Source of the DNA: Candidatus Altimarinota bacterium | Lineage (GTDB): Bacteria; Patescibacteriota; Gracilibacteria; BD1-5; UBA2023 | Reading direction: 5' to 3' | Assembly (NCBI GenBank): GCA_014377305.1 | Contig: JACMPW010000008.1 | Coordinates: forward strand, 1 to 64,000 | DNA length: 64,000 bases | Shown: one piece after another, positions 18,837-29,108 of the stretch | Position numbering within the stretch: position 1 is the first letter of the stretch | How the letters are laid out: the number at the start of each line of letters is the position of its first letter | Translations under genes and position numbers: made by a program | Notes under the pieces: model-generated | What the model was told of the DNA's origin: nothing | Database searches by the model: none | The model's input: only the letters and a program-made list of their open reading frames with translations

Positions 18837-19394
18837 ATGAATCCAACTATCCCAAGTCCACTCGATGACATCATAGCGAACATAGAGGAGCTCAAGGGTC
18901 GCAACCAATATGCTCAGGCGAGGCGTACTGCTCTCCAAGCCCTGAGCAAATATACTGACGACTATCGTATCTATGAGGAGCTCGCTGATATCTATATATT
19001 CGAGGAGAATCTCGATAAGGCAGAAGAAGTCATCAGATACGCTCGTGCTCTCCATCCAGACTCTGGTACTGGGGCATATCTCGAGGGATATATAGCTGCA
19101 GCTCGGGGGGATTTTGATCGAGCAGTTGCGATCCTGACAGTGGCAAATAGGAGGTTTCCAAATAACGCTGAGATCATCCGCAATCTCGGATGGTCGTATG
19201 TGATGCTCGGCGAGATCGCTCGTGGACTCTCGCTCCTCAGGCGTGCCTATGCTCTGGCTCCAACTGATATGATGATCGTCAACGATCTCGGTGTTGCCCT
19301 CATGGCAAGTGGAGCCGAGGAAGAGGCTCGACTCCTCTTCGAACGCAACTGACACACTCTCGGACTCGGTGCGATCGAGGCGATGGATAACTAA
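18837..19394 (+). CDS. TPR protein
   Basis: 185 aa, cytoplasmic (no signal or membrane helix). At least four tetratricopeptide-like helix pairs are visible: AQARRTALQALSKYTDDYRI, YIFEENLDKAEEVIRYARAL, AAARGDFDRAVAILTVANRR and YVMLGEIARGLSLLRRAYAL. Such proteins are protein-interaction scaffolds; the partner is unknown. One UGA-Gly (ERN-G-HTLG) near the C-terminus. Confidence 0.85.
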
Positions 19395-19414
19395 TTTTTT
19401 AATTTATATTTCCC

Positions 19415-19783
19415 TTGTTTACTATTCCTGTCGGGGATCTCATATCGAGCTATACTGGTGACAATCGCGAATTTGCATTTGCAGGTCCTATTTTTGATGG
19501 TTACTACGAAGATATCAGATTCCTCTCGGATCTCGAGTTCGCAGTATCCATCATGACGCTCGATGATGGTATATATATTTCATGGAGCTACCTCAAGACT
19601 ACGGTCGAGTACGAGGGCAAAAAAGAAACTATCGACCTCGCACCATTCGATCGCACCTGGAAAATCAAGCTCGAAAAGTGAGATCCAGATGATATATCTG
19701 AGATCGATATGAGATCGCAGACGATAGATCTGGGGCCGGTGATACGGGAGGAGATAATCATGGAGTGTTGCAATAGTTTTTAG
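19415..19783 (+). CDS. DUF177/YceD-like protein
   Basis: 122 aa. No ATG exists in frame after the upstream TAA at 19400-19402, so TTG 19415 is the likely start (FTIPVGDLISSYTG). The C-terminal MRSQTIDLGPVIREEIIMEC resembles the D-x-IDL-x-x-x-I-x-E end of YceD/DUF177, a factor needed for 23S rRNA accumulation and usually placed before rpmF; no rpmF is here and the usual CxxC is not evident. The family call is tentative. Confidence 0.45.
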
Positions 19784-19799
19784 AGATTTCGGAAAAACT

Positions 19800-19920
19800 T
19801 CGTACTTCATCGTTAAAAAAATATTTTCTCTATGTCCCTTTGCGATTTTATCGCATTGGAAATACCTTGGGGTACATTTCCATACCCGCGAAACTCATAT
19901 CGAAAATATTTTTCTGCATA
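19800..19920 (-). repeat. Dispersed intergenic repeat, copy D (reverse orientation)
   Basis: Read on the minus strand: GCAGAAAAATATTTTCG...TGAGTTTCGCG...GGAAATGTACCCCAAGGTA TTTCC...TGCGAT-AAA-ATCGCA...AAATATTTTTTTAACGATGAA. It shares block order with copy C, with two internal hairpins whose sequences differ from C but keep pairing. Confidence 0.7.
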
Positions 19921-19925
19921 CTATC

Positions 19926-19957
19926 TTATTCGTAAAAACATTCTTTTTTACGAATAA
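19926..19957. repeat. Perfect inverted repeat TTATTCGTAAAAA
   Basis: TTATTCGTAAAAA (19926-19938) and TTTTTACGAATAA (19945-19957) form a 13-bp stem with a short loop, directly next to repeat copy D. It could be a terminator or part of a compound element. Confidence 0.6.
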
Positions 19958-20003
19958 TCTCGGAAATTACTTGTTTTTGAGAAATCTCAAGTAGAATAAA
20001 TAT

Positions 20004-20978
20004 CTATCTCCTCTTCAGGAGATTTTTTATTTTTTGTATTGAGAAAAATATACTATATTTCCATGAGAGTGAGTAGAGTATTTTAGATGGGAGTATTTCT
20101 ATTTTTCAGCCAAATTTTTCCTTGAATTCTGTCACTCATCGGAGCGTATCATCTGGATCTGTAGGGTCAGCTACACCGAGGAAGTCGTAGACTGGAATCT
20201 GTCGACTTTTTGCCTCACAGATCGCCGTCCACTGGAGGAGATAGGGAGCCATCTGCTTGCGATCCTCAACTCGTGATGAACTCGCTCCGTAGTAATAGAT
20301 AGCCCGTGAGGGTGTGAATACAAAAATACCTCCAGCGATCACCCTGCCTTCGAACCGAGCAAAGTAGAGTCATCATTGATTATCTTGCTCCAGTCTATGG
20401 ATAAATGTCTCATAATAGCTCCGACTATTCCCCGCGAATCCATCCCGAGAGAGCGTATCTGAGAGGAGATCCATCCAGATATCGATATTCGCTGTTGTTG
20501 CTGTAACTCGCTCAACTGCTACTCCCCTCTTGGCTGCGAGACGGATATTGTATCTTCACTTCTCGTGCATCTGGGCGAGTATCTCATCTTCCGATAGAGT
20601 GAGATCGAGCACTCGTGTATGTGGCGTGAGGAATTTTTTATATGGTTTTTGTGTAATATTTGATTCGAGTTCTCCATCTATTGGTTCTATTTGGAGAAAG
20701 AGTATATTTCTGGATTTGAGCTCTTTTTGCAATGCGATGATGCAGTCCTCCCAATCTGTTCCCATCTGAGACCGTGATACTCCGAGCGAGAACACTCCAT
20801 ACAATCAGAGTCAGATAGATCGTATCTCGACGAGGAGATAACTCGAGCCAATAGAGCCAAAATAAAAAACCTCACGAGCTTGTCCAGATATTGTCAATAT
20901 CTCAGCCCAGGTTAGCGACTGCCACCAGGAGAGGTCACCAGGAGGAACCTCAGATGCTCAGATAATACCATACTGCAT
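20004..20978 (-). CDS. FemAB-family peptidyltransferase (peptidoglycan interpeptide bridge type)
   Basis: 324 aa. The double-GNAT FemAB layout is visible: VSRSQMGTDWEDCIIAL ... FLTPHTRVLDLTLSEDEILAQM-HEKGRYNIRLAAKRGV (typical M-K-x-R-Y-N-I-R-x-A element), then YFARFEGRVIAGGIFVFTPSRAIYYYGASS and TEFKEKFGG near the end. Family enzymes add amino acids from aminoacyl-tRNA to the peptidoglycan stem peptide. Six UGA-Gly positions include E-K-G-R-Y-N. The stop lies within the terminator hairpin of the opposite strand. Confidence 0.85.
20006..20034 (+). terminator. Terminator for the plus-strand TPR/DUF177 unit
   Basis: ATCTCCT (20006-20012), loop CTTC, AGGAGAT (20017-20023), followed by TTTTTATTTTTT. 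It overlaps the last codons of the minus-strand FemAB gene. Confidence 0.75.
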
Positions 20979-21077
20979 AGAGGTAAGTGTAGCAAAAAAG
21001 TGAGAAAAGCAAGAAAAAAGTTGCAAGAAAAGCCGAAACCTGATATACTGCATGGGTATTTCTTATTCTAAACTACT

Positions 21078-21434
21078 ATGCTCACGCAACTCGAGGTCAA
21101 CAAATCCTCTACCAATACTGGTGTCAAGATATTCGCATTCAAGTGAGAACTCGATGAGACCAATGTAGATACTACATTCCCAAATATCATCTCTGAGATC
21201 GGGGAATTCGCACACTCTCGAACTCTATTCGATATGAGTGGCCTCACGTACCTCAATAGCAAGTCCATCGGATATATTGCTGATATTGCTCAAAGAACTG
21301 AAGATGGGGCTGGTAAGTTCGCCCTCTGTGCGCTCTCGAGCGAGGTACATGATACTCTCGATCTTGTCGGGATCACCTCTATCGTACCAGTATTCGATAC
21401 TCTCGATGCTGCGATCGCAGATCTCTCGAAATAA
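21078..21434 (+). CDS. STAS-domain protein (anti-sigma factor antagonist type)
   Basis: 118 aa single STAS domain: VKIFAFKGELDETNVDT at the first strand, the SRTLFDMSGLTYLNSKSIGYI phosphoacceptor-loop region (Ser in LNSKSIG) and FALCALSSEVHDTLDLVGI later. Stand-alone STAS proteins act in partner-switching control of sigma factors or membrane processes; no kinase or sigma partner is nearby. One UGA-Gly in FK-G-ELDE, the conserved turn of the fold. Confidence 0.8.
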
Positions 21435-21473
21435 ATATATAAACAAGACACCTATACATAAATATACATTGTT

Positions 21474-23057
21474 ATGACAATAAATCCTGAAAAACAATAT
21501 AAAGATACCATAAGTACACGAGTGACTGTTCTTCAGGAAGAACTCGCCAAAAATCCAAAAAATCCTGAGAATGCAAAAATCCGTGGAGAGATTGCAGAGC
21601 TACGTCGAGAACTCAATCGTACCAAGCAATTTACAAATATAGGAAAGGAAGGATCCAAAAAAATTGCTGAAAACAAAAATATGGATTCGCTTTCAGCTGC
21701 CGAGCTCATGAGAATAGATCAAGAGGAGTGAAGTCGTGGAGAATTTTTATCGAAATCATTTCTCTACAAACAAACTACAGATACTGACGGGAATATATTC
21801 CAAGAACCGACAGATGGGAAAAGCCTCAAAGAGTGAGATATACTCTATGTAGACTTCGGTAAAAATAGGAGTGCTGAAGGAAAAATAGGCACCGGTGATA
21901 TGATTCCAATGACCGTTAAAGTGGTTAAAATTATCGATACAGCTTGAAAAATTAGAATGGGAAAAAGAAGTATCCAATGAGGTAAAGTTGGTTACTATGA
22001 TGAACAAGGGTATATAGCTGTATATAATGGATTCAAAATAGAGATACCAAAAAAGAATGAATCCGAAGAATATATAATAAAATCAAATCAAAGTATTAAA
22101 GTCAATAATACTGAAGAACAAGAGAACTCAGCAAAAGATGAATTTATTGAGGTAGCTCAGAAATATGATGCACTTTGATCAGAGTTTACACCTTGGAATA
22201 TCCTAGAGAAGAAACAATTTCAAGAAAAATCCACAGAAGTTGCAAAAGCTATGGAAACAAAATATGGAATTCCTTGGCAAGTAACCTATACTCAGTCAAC
22301 ACTCGAGACATGATACTGAAGAAGTGCACCGAATAATAACTATTTCGGAATCAAGGGTGGATCATCTGGATTAAAAACAAAGGAATTTATTAATGGAAAA
22401 GAAACTGAAGTTATTGCGAGTTTTCGATGATATTCGAGTATGGAAGAATCATTTGATGACTATTGAAAGCTGCTTACTACAAATCCCCGATATCAAAATG
22501 CTTTCAAGTTTAAAAATAATCCAGAATTATTTCTATGAGAAATTATTAGAGCTTGATACGCAACAGACCCAGAATATGTCAGTAAAGCCAAGAGAATTTG
22601 GACTCAATATGATTCCATTCGAGATTTTAATGTAAATACTCCTGAATTAGTTGCAAAAACAACACCAGATGCACTCATCCAACAGGCTAGTAAGTATATC
22701 TGAACAGAATATGTTTGGTGAGGAAATACAGAATATGGAATAGATTGTTCTCATTTAGTATGCAAGTCTTTATCCGATCTATGAGCCTCTAAAAAAAGTT
22801 TTTATAGAGTTGCTGCTGACTTACGTGGAATTACTCCACATAAGCCAATGAAAGATGTGGTGAAATGAGACTTGATTTTCTGGCATAGTGGAAGCAATGG
22901 AGTATCTCATGTGGCTATCGCTCTCAATTCACCAAAGAATTGAAATCTAGAAATTCTCGATGCTTCATGAAAAACCTCATGAGCATGAAAAGTTTCTACA
23001 AGAGAAGTTCCAATATCTACCAAACTCAGTGCATGAACTCCTCCATTTTATTCCTAA
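21474..23057 (+). CDS. Cell-wall hydrolase: glucosaminidase-like plus NlpC/P60 peptidase
   Basis: 527 aa. Residues ~1-90 are Lys/Glu-rich helix; ~240-390 resemble a FlgJ/Auto-type glucosaminidase (AMETKYGIPWQVTYTQST-LETGYG and NNYFGIKGG); ~400-527 are NlpC/P60 with catalytic Cys in WGGNTEYGIDCSHLV and His in GVSHVAIALN. It would cut both glycan and peptide of murein. No signal peptide is evident, so it is either exported by another route, released, or works like an endolysin. Codon use is AT-richer (TTA, ATT, AAA) than in neighbours, hinting at transfer. Over ten UGA-Gly codons. Confidence 0.85.
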
Positions 23058-24229
23058 AACAATCTCCCCTGCCCCTCTGGAACTCAACTCTGGAGGGGTT
23101 TTTGTATCGCATAGAGTCTCTTGATATCTCACTTGAGCTCATATCCTACGAGCTCGATATCTGAGTCGAGGAGAGAGGTGATGAATCCACTACAGTCGAC
23201 CAGAGTGGAGTCGATCACATATATCTCACTGCCATGCCCGATACATATCTTGCCATGTGCATCGGTCGATATGATAACTTGTTTTATAGTGGATGATTCT
23301 ATCTGAGACTTTAGTACTTCGAGTCTTCCTATTGTATCGATATTGATAGTTTCCACTTTGGGTGTTTCCTTTTGCGGAGCGAGGAGACTCTGCGGGATCA
23401 GTGATCGGAACTCATACTGTTGGAGTAATGCGATATATGCAGGAAACGATACCCCAGGAGCAAATGGGCACTCTGGAAGTCGCGAGACATCGAGATCAGT
23501 GATGATACTGGCGAGTTTTTGCGATAGGAATGCGTTTTCTTTTTGAGCTATCAGTACCTCTTGCATCTTGGGAGTCAGCTCTTCGAGATGATCATAGATT
23601 CATTGGAGAGTGTCATACTTCGAGAGGAGATCGACTGCTTTTTTGGGTCAGAATCCTGCAATACCAGGGATATTGTCAGATGAGTCACCCACGATCGCGA
23701 GATAGTCACATACTTGCTGATATGGCACACCGAACTTTTCGATAACATCTTTTTCCTTCAGGAATTTTTGTTTCATCGCATCGAATATATGGACGTGTCA
23801 ATCTCGAACGAACTGACAGAGATCCTTGTCAGAGGAGACAATCACGATCTGGTACTCGTTGTTCTCGTGCTGGTGTGCGATCGATCCGATGATATCATCC
23901 GCCTCATATCACTCACGAGAGAGCGTCTCGATATCTGCAGCCGCAAAGAGTGCAAACACTCCATCAATCTGAGATCTGAGGTTATCAGGCATACGGTCAC
24001 GAGTTCCCTTGTACTTAGTATATATATTAGCTCGGAAGCTCTTGCCTACATCAGTCGTCACGATGAGTGCTGCATCAGGATTATCGATTGCCAGACTCCT
24101 GAGGAACTTCGCGACACCGAATATGGCATTCACAGGATCACCTGATCGAGTCGTCATCTCAGGAATAGCGTAGAACATACGATATATCAGATTATAGGCA
24201 TCGATGACGAAAAGGGTTTTTTTAGGCAT
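23054..24229 (-). CDS. PolA-type 5'-3' exonuclease, lacking the polymerase domain
   Basis: 391 aa. FEN-type motifs: FVIDAYNLIYRMFYAIP, EGYEADDIIG, IVSSDKDLCQFV and GDSSDNIPGIAGFGPKKA (about residues 1-200). This is followed by the beginning of a PolA-style 3'-5' exonuclease-like domain (YVIDSTLVDCSGF, ELVGYELKGDIKRL) and then an abrupt end (LQSGVPEGQGRLF) encoded inside the terminator of the convergent gene. A normal PolA is over 850 aa. It probably removes RNA primers or flaps alone. The start overlaps the end of the NlpC-like gene by 8 bases. Confidence 0.85.
23074..23107 (+). terminator. Terminator after the wall hydrolase
   Basis: CCCCTC and GAGGGG flank a short loop and are followed by TTTTTG. 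The minus-strand exonuclease gene reads through this sequence as its last codons. Confidence 0.65.
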
Positions 24230-24695
24230 GGTGTCGAGGGTCAGAGGCTATAGAGAGATAGGATTCATCGAGGATTATAGACTCATACTCTTGCGTATGA
24301 TATGATGATATCTGTCATCCACGGTGATGGGGTGAGGAGTGAAAAAACTCTGACTCCGATATGATGATGCCAATATGAGCTATCATATAGTGCCCATGAG
24401 TAAATGACATACGCTCAAAAAATATAATATCTCAGGGCTGAGCGGACTGAATTGATACTTCAGTTGCTCCAGCATCGATCATCATCCTCGGCATATCCCC
24501 GATATAGGCTCTTGGCAATATATAGTCACTCGTTTGTGATAGGATATAGCGAATAGCTGTAACACAATCAGTATACTCTGGGGCAATACTCATATCTGCT
24601 CAACTCTTGTAGAGAGTATTGAGTATAGATTTGATGACTATTGGGAGTTTTAGTCTATCAAAAGATGTATACGGTGGACGTATAACTATTTTCAT
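24222..24695 (-). CDS. NlpC/P60-like small hydrolase
   Basis: 157 aa. The catalytic-Cys context YTDCVTAIRYIL (about residue 44), AQPGDIIFFERMS and the His context MIAHIGIIISESEFFHSSP (about residue 114) match NlpC/P60-fold peptidases. No signal peptide. It overlaps the NUDIX gene upstream by 10 bases and the exonuclease gene downstream by 8, so translation is probably coupled. Possible roles are murein peptide cleavage or amidase activity on another substrate. Confidence 0.65.
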
Positions 24696-25240
24696 AACAA
24701 TTTTATTTTTTCTATCATATCGAGCATTCGTTTTTCTCCAACATATTCTCAGATACGATCGATATCGAACCATCTGATATCATCTACCTCAGACTCTTGT
24801 CTAACAAATGGAGTATCTTCAGGAATGACGCCGAGATAGAGGATATCATAGTGCTGATGAGTTGGTCGTCACTTGAGATCTGCGGGAATATCATGGATAT
24901 CTATATCAAAAATACCTGAAAATAGAGTCGGCTCTACGATGATCCCAGATTCTTCATGAAATTCTCGTATAGCGGTTCCAAGGGTATCCATATCTCCATC
25001 TGAGTGTCCCCCGAATTGGAGCCACTTTTGGAGTTTTTTGTGGAACATTAGGAGTACCTTAGTATGCTCTGGATTATTGATAAGCATTGATGCAGTGATA
25101 TGTCAATCCCAGTTATCATTGGCAAAAGCAGATATTGAGTATGTCTGCAAAAGATCCAAAAATGTATCGACGATATCTTTTTTGCCTAGATTATCTATCT
25201 TGTATTGTTCAAGAGATGCAATAAGTGATGGGATTGACAT
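24686..25240 (-). CDS. NUDIX hydrolase
   Basis: 184 aa. NUDIX box GGHSDGDMDTLGTAIREFHEESGI (G-x5-E/D-x7-REFxEESGI, about residues 85-108), preceded by KWLQF. NUDIX enzymes hydrolyse nucleoside diphosphates linked to another moiety; the DIHDIPADLKGRPTHQHYDILYL element resembles a large NUDIX group in CPR genomes. In an operon of nucleotide genes, a housecleaning role is plausible. Confidence 0.85.
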
Positions 25241-25243
25241 AGA

Positions 25244-25861
25244 TTAGATCTTAATATGGAGAAACTGAGCAAAGTAGAGTTGGGCCTTTTTGAGAAGATG
25301 CATCTTACGAAATGTGAGTAAAAAGACGATCCCACAAGTACATACATTGATTACAATAAATAATGAGTCTGATATAGACCATTTTTCAATAGCAAAAATA
25401 TCTATACAGTACATCAACACACTCACTCACCATGCATACGTATCCTCTGTTTCTGGGAATCGGAATAATTTGTATGCTATAGCTGTCATCCCGATAGAAT
25501 CAATGAGAATATTGATCAACAAAGCATAGAGTGGAGAAGCTGTAAATACCCATAAGATGATACCCACTATAGATGATCCAATAAGAATTTTCTCGAAGCG
25601 AGTCATCTGAAATACCCCATATCGCAAAGATAATATTGCCTCTATACTATGTAATATAGCAAGAACTCCAATGAGGTATATAGAGAATCCACCACCAGAA
25701 AAAAATGATGCAAAAAATATCACCCACATGGAGAGGCTGATGATAAACCAACCTGAAAAATTGGGTATTGTGATACCTCGAAGTATAGAATATATATAGC
25801 GTCCTTCGACTGTAATAGCCATAAAGGCAGCCAGTATAGCAAATAGGAGGTGATAGTTCAT
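25244..25861 (-). CDS. Polytopic membrane protein, unknown
   Basis: 205 aa with about six membrane helices (for example LLFAILAAFMAITVEG, WFIISLSMWVIFFASFF, ILIGSSIVGIILWVFTASPL, LFIVINVCTCGIVFLLTF). The spacing and the paired Gly/Pro helices resemble small PQ-loop or SWEET-like transporters, but this is weak. GTG 25867 is an alternative start. It sits three bases from the NUDIX gene and five from tmk. Confidence 0.6.
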
Positions 25862-25866
25862 AAACA

Positions 25867-26508
25867 CTATATTTTAAGTTGTCGAATAATCCGATCGAAT
25901 ATCTCCTCCTCGGGTCCACTTGCATCAATACGGATGAATCTATTTTTCATGATATCCAACTTTTCACACTTATCATACCCACGAGAAATTGACTCAAAAA
26001 ATTCCTTCCCCATTTTTTCCCACTTGTCTCATACAGTATCGAATGTACGAGAGAGTGCGGTCTCCACATCGATATCCATATAGAACACGATATCTGGCAA
26101 TATGCCCTGTATTGCATCTTGATTGACTGATAATATAGTATCAATACCGAGTCACTGTGCCTCACCCTGATACGCACATGATGAGAGAAAACACCTATCC
26201 GAAACCACGATCTGACCAGACTCCAGTGCTGGACGTACCACCGTATGGAGTGTCTGTGCACGAGCTGCCGCATAGAGATAGGCGTTTGTGAGTGGATGCA
26301 TCTGTTCACCCTCCCACTCCTTACCCTGGCAGAGATGCCGGATATCCTCAGCAATCGGAGTTGATCCTGGTTCTCGGACATGGAGGATCTCTGGTCGGGT
26401 TCCCCCTTGATAAAGGGGGCTAGGGGGATTTTGCCTCAAATACTCTACCAGTTTTTTGGACTGAGTAGACTTCCCTGACCCGACAATACCTTCGAATACT
26501 ATGTACAT
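25867..26508 (-). CDS. tmk: Thymidylate kinase with a palindromic in-frame insertion
   Basis: 213 aa; phosphorylates dTMP to dTDP. P-loop FEGIVGSGKSTQ, the DR motif VVSDRCFLSSCAYQGEAQG, REPGSTPIAEDIR and the substrate region are present. Between EYLRQN and EILHVREPG lie about 14 extra residues (PPSPLYQGGTRP) encoded by a G/C-rich palindrome. This SPLYQGG-type peptide is the translation of a small palindromic repeat seen in many bacterial genomes. Directly downstream of thyA. Confidence 0.93.
26402..26430. repeat. Palindromic repeat inside tmk
   Basis: CCCCCTT (26402-26408), loop GATA, AAGGGGG (26413-26419), followed by CTAGGGGGATT. It reads in frame as part of Tmk. Confidence 0.7.
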
Positions 26509-26517
26509 AGATGAAAA

Positions 26518-27456
26518 TTAAACAGCAATAGGAGCCTTGATCGACGGATACGAATCATATCATTCTACAGTGAAATCCTCATACTTGAAACTAAACAAAT
26601 CTTTCACATCAGGATTGATCTGTATAGTTGGAAACGGACGAGGTGTATGCGTGAGCTGCTCACGAACCTGGTCATAGTGATTTTGATAGATATGTACATC
26701 ACCGAATGTATGGATGAACTCACCTGGTTGGAGACCACTCACCTGTGCGATCATCATGGTGAGGAGTGCATATGATGCGATGTTGAACGGTACTCCGAGG
26801 AACACATCAGCTGATCGCTGATAGAGCTGACAAGACAACTTGCCATCAGCAACATAGAACTGAAATAGCGTATGACACGGTGGTGGTGCCGTATCCTTGT
26901 CCTTGATGAGCTCCTCTATCTCACCCACATTCCACCCAGAGATGAGATTGCGACGGCTATAGGGATCACTAGAGAGAGTATTGAGAACATTCTGCATCTG
27001 ATCTATCACATTCCCCTTCTTGGTTTCCCAGGCTCGCCACTGCTTGCCATAGACGGGGCCGAGATCACCCCACTCGAGTGCGAATTCTGCATCATTTTTT
27101 ATTTTTTCGATGAAAGCGACCATCTCAGCATCCCACTCTGGACTATAGCGAGGGAACTCTATATCTTTTCCTGTTTTTTTGAGATATTTAGCAAATGCCC
27201 ACTCATTCCAGATTTTCACATCATTTTGTACAAGCGGTCGGATATTGGTCTCGCCAGAGATGAACCAGAGGAGTTCATGGATGATAGCTCGGATGAATAC
27301 CTTTTTAGTCGTGAGGAGTGGGAATCCGGCCGAGAGATCAAATCGGATCTGATGACCAAAAATCGACCGAGTCCCCACACCAGTGCGATCCATACGATCC
27401 ACACCAGTATCCATGATCTTCTGGAGCAGGTCGAGATATTGTTGTTCTGCGTGCAT
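26518..27456 (-). CDS. thyA: Thymidylate synthase (ThyA type)
   Basis: 312 aa; makes dTMP from dUMP with methylene-THF. [46 protein letters not shown], catalytic Cys in [30 protein letters not shown] and HIYQNH are all conserved. One UGA-Gly near the end ([18 protein letters not shown]). ATG 27456 ([11 protein letters not shown]) is chosen; the frame extends upstream but overlaps folA. Ten bases from tmk and from folA. Confidence 0.97.
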
Positions 27457-27466
27457 AAGAGAAAAA

Positions 27467-27943
27467 TTAGGAATTGCGAACAAGAGTGATGAACCGACCT
27501 TGTGAAAACTCTGTACTCGATATCTCGTGAAAATCAGAGCAGAACTCTGATACTCGGATATCTCACTCATGTTCTCAATCCAGGAGAGTTAGTTCGACTC
27601 GATCGACAAGCCCGCGAGCAAAGAACTGGTCATAGAGAGAGGCTCATCCGATCAGCCATACTTGCTCGACTGTTTTTTTTTGCATAGCTGAGATAAAAAG
27701 CTCGATACTCGAATAGCACTCAACTCCATCTATCTCCGTACGAGTGATGACGATATTTCGACGGTTGGGAAGTGGCCGAAATCTCTCTGGAAGTGAGAGA
27801 TAGGTATTGCGACCCATCACCACAATCCCTCCAGTCGTGAACTCCTTGAATCGCTTCATATCTTCGGGAATGTGCCATGGGAGTCCATTTTTACTTCATA
27901 TCAAAAGTGAACTGTCCATAGCGAGTATTGCTGTAATTTGCAT
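27467..27943 (-). CDS. folA: Dihydrofolate reductase
   Basis: 158 aa; regenerates THF after ThyA. Conserved [51 protein letters not shown] and VWLIGGASLY. Three of the family Gly residues (LIGSKNG, IGGAS, DGEHE) come from UGA. Adjacent thyA supports the assignment. Stop is 10 bases before the thyA start. Confidence 0.96.
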
Positions 27944-27945
27944 AT

Positions 27946-28470
27946 TTATACGAGTCGAGGATCTTCGTAGTGGATTCATTTGAGGATCTTACCAGTACTC
28001 GCATCGAGTATGACATAGTAGTCTCATTTTTTCTGATAGATGACATCCCGACCGAGGCTCGCATACTTCTCGACTGAGAGTTTTGCTTCTGATTCTGTTT
28101 CACAGAACTTGGTAAAATTGGATCGCATCACTTCGTTGAAGTCGGTCTCAGCGACAGAAATCAAACCAGAATATACTGGCATATTGCATGCAGTGACAAA
28201 TGTATCAGCAATAGCGTCTCTCAGGGCTACTATACCAGTATTGAGTTTTTCTCACTTGGAGAGTCGTTCTTTTTGGTGAGTACTCGCATAGATAACAATA
28301 TCAGCAAATGCAGATAATACATCTGCTCCACATGCTTCTGCTTGTTCAAAAAGCTCTTCAAGAGTGACTCTCAGTGACAAAATAGCGTCATCATGGCTCG
28401 GCATACGCATACTAGAATCGATATTTCTCGCCGTATGGATCCATTTCTCTACCAACTGCTCATTGATCAT
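27946..28470 (-). CDS. All-alpha NTP pyrophosphatase-like protein (MazG/PRA-PH fold)
   Basis: 174 aa. SLRVTLEELFEQAEACGADVLSAFADIVIYAST gives the EExxE...D-type metal site of MazG/HisE-like enzymes; EVMRSNFTKFCETESEAKLS resembles the E-x-x-x-SNxxK segment of phosphoribosyl-ATP pyrophosphohydrolase-like proteins common in phage and CPR nucleotide operons. It probably hydrolyses a (d)NTP, fitting its place between folA and dcd. Two bases separate it from folA. Confidence 0.65.
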
Positions 28471-28536
28471 GATAACAAATTTTATAAAAATACCTCCCGA
28501 TTATATGAAAATAGGAGGATTTGGCTAGTGAAAAAG

Positions 28537-29079
28537 TTATTTCTTGATATACCCAACCATATTATCTTCCCCTTCCCCATATCGTCCCACTTTTTTGTAG
28601 TCTTGGTCTGGTGGAGAACTCATCTCAGCAAAGAGGAGCTGGGCAATATCCATACCAGGACGGAGAATAATCGGGACTGAGTTCATATTCGCGAGTTCGA
28701 ATGTGATATTGAGATAGTGTCCCGGATTGATGAGTCCTGCCGTATTGTGGACGATGAGTCCGATACGAGCCAGAGATGACTTGCCAGAGAGCTGGATGAG
28801 ATATTTCTCAGAGCCGAACTTTTCGATACTCGTACCGAGGACTGTCACACCGGGACGGAGGATGAGTCATTGCTCAGCGGTGACGATGATCTCCTCATAC
28901 TCTGGGAGTATATGATTGACAGGATCGATATTGGCGACGGAGTATTCTCGAACCACGAGAAATCTATCTCCGAGACGGATATCGTAGCTCGCAGGCTGGA
29001 GACGAGAGTCATCAAAACCCGAGATAGAAATAGTACCAGACTCAATAGCAGTACGGATATCACGATCAGAGAGATACAT
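28537..29079 (-). CDS. dcd: dCTP deaminase
   Basis: 180 aa; converts dCTP to dUTP (or dUMP if bifunctional), feeding ThyA. MYLSDRDIRTAIESGTI, RLQPASYDIRLGDRFLV, SGKSSLARIGLIVHNTAGLINPG (catalytic E replaced region reads NTAGLINPG) and LRPGMDIAQLLFAEM are diagnostic. The usual catalytic Glu falls near FELANMNSVPI. One UGA-Gly (EQ-G-LILRPG). First of the nucleotide genes in the run. Confidence 0.95.
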
Positions 29080-29108
29080 AGGGTAATTGTTATTTTAGAC
29101 CAGTATAT

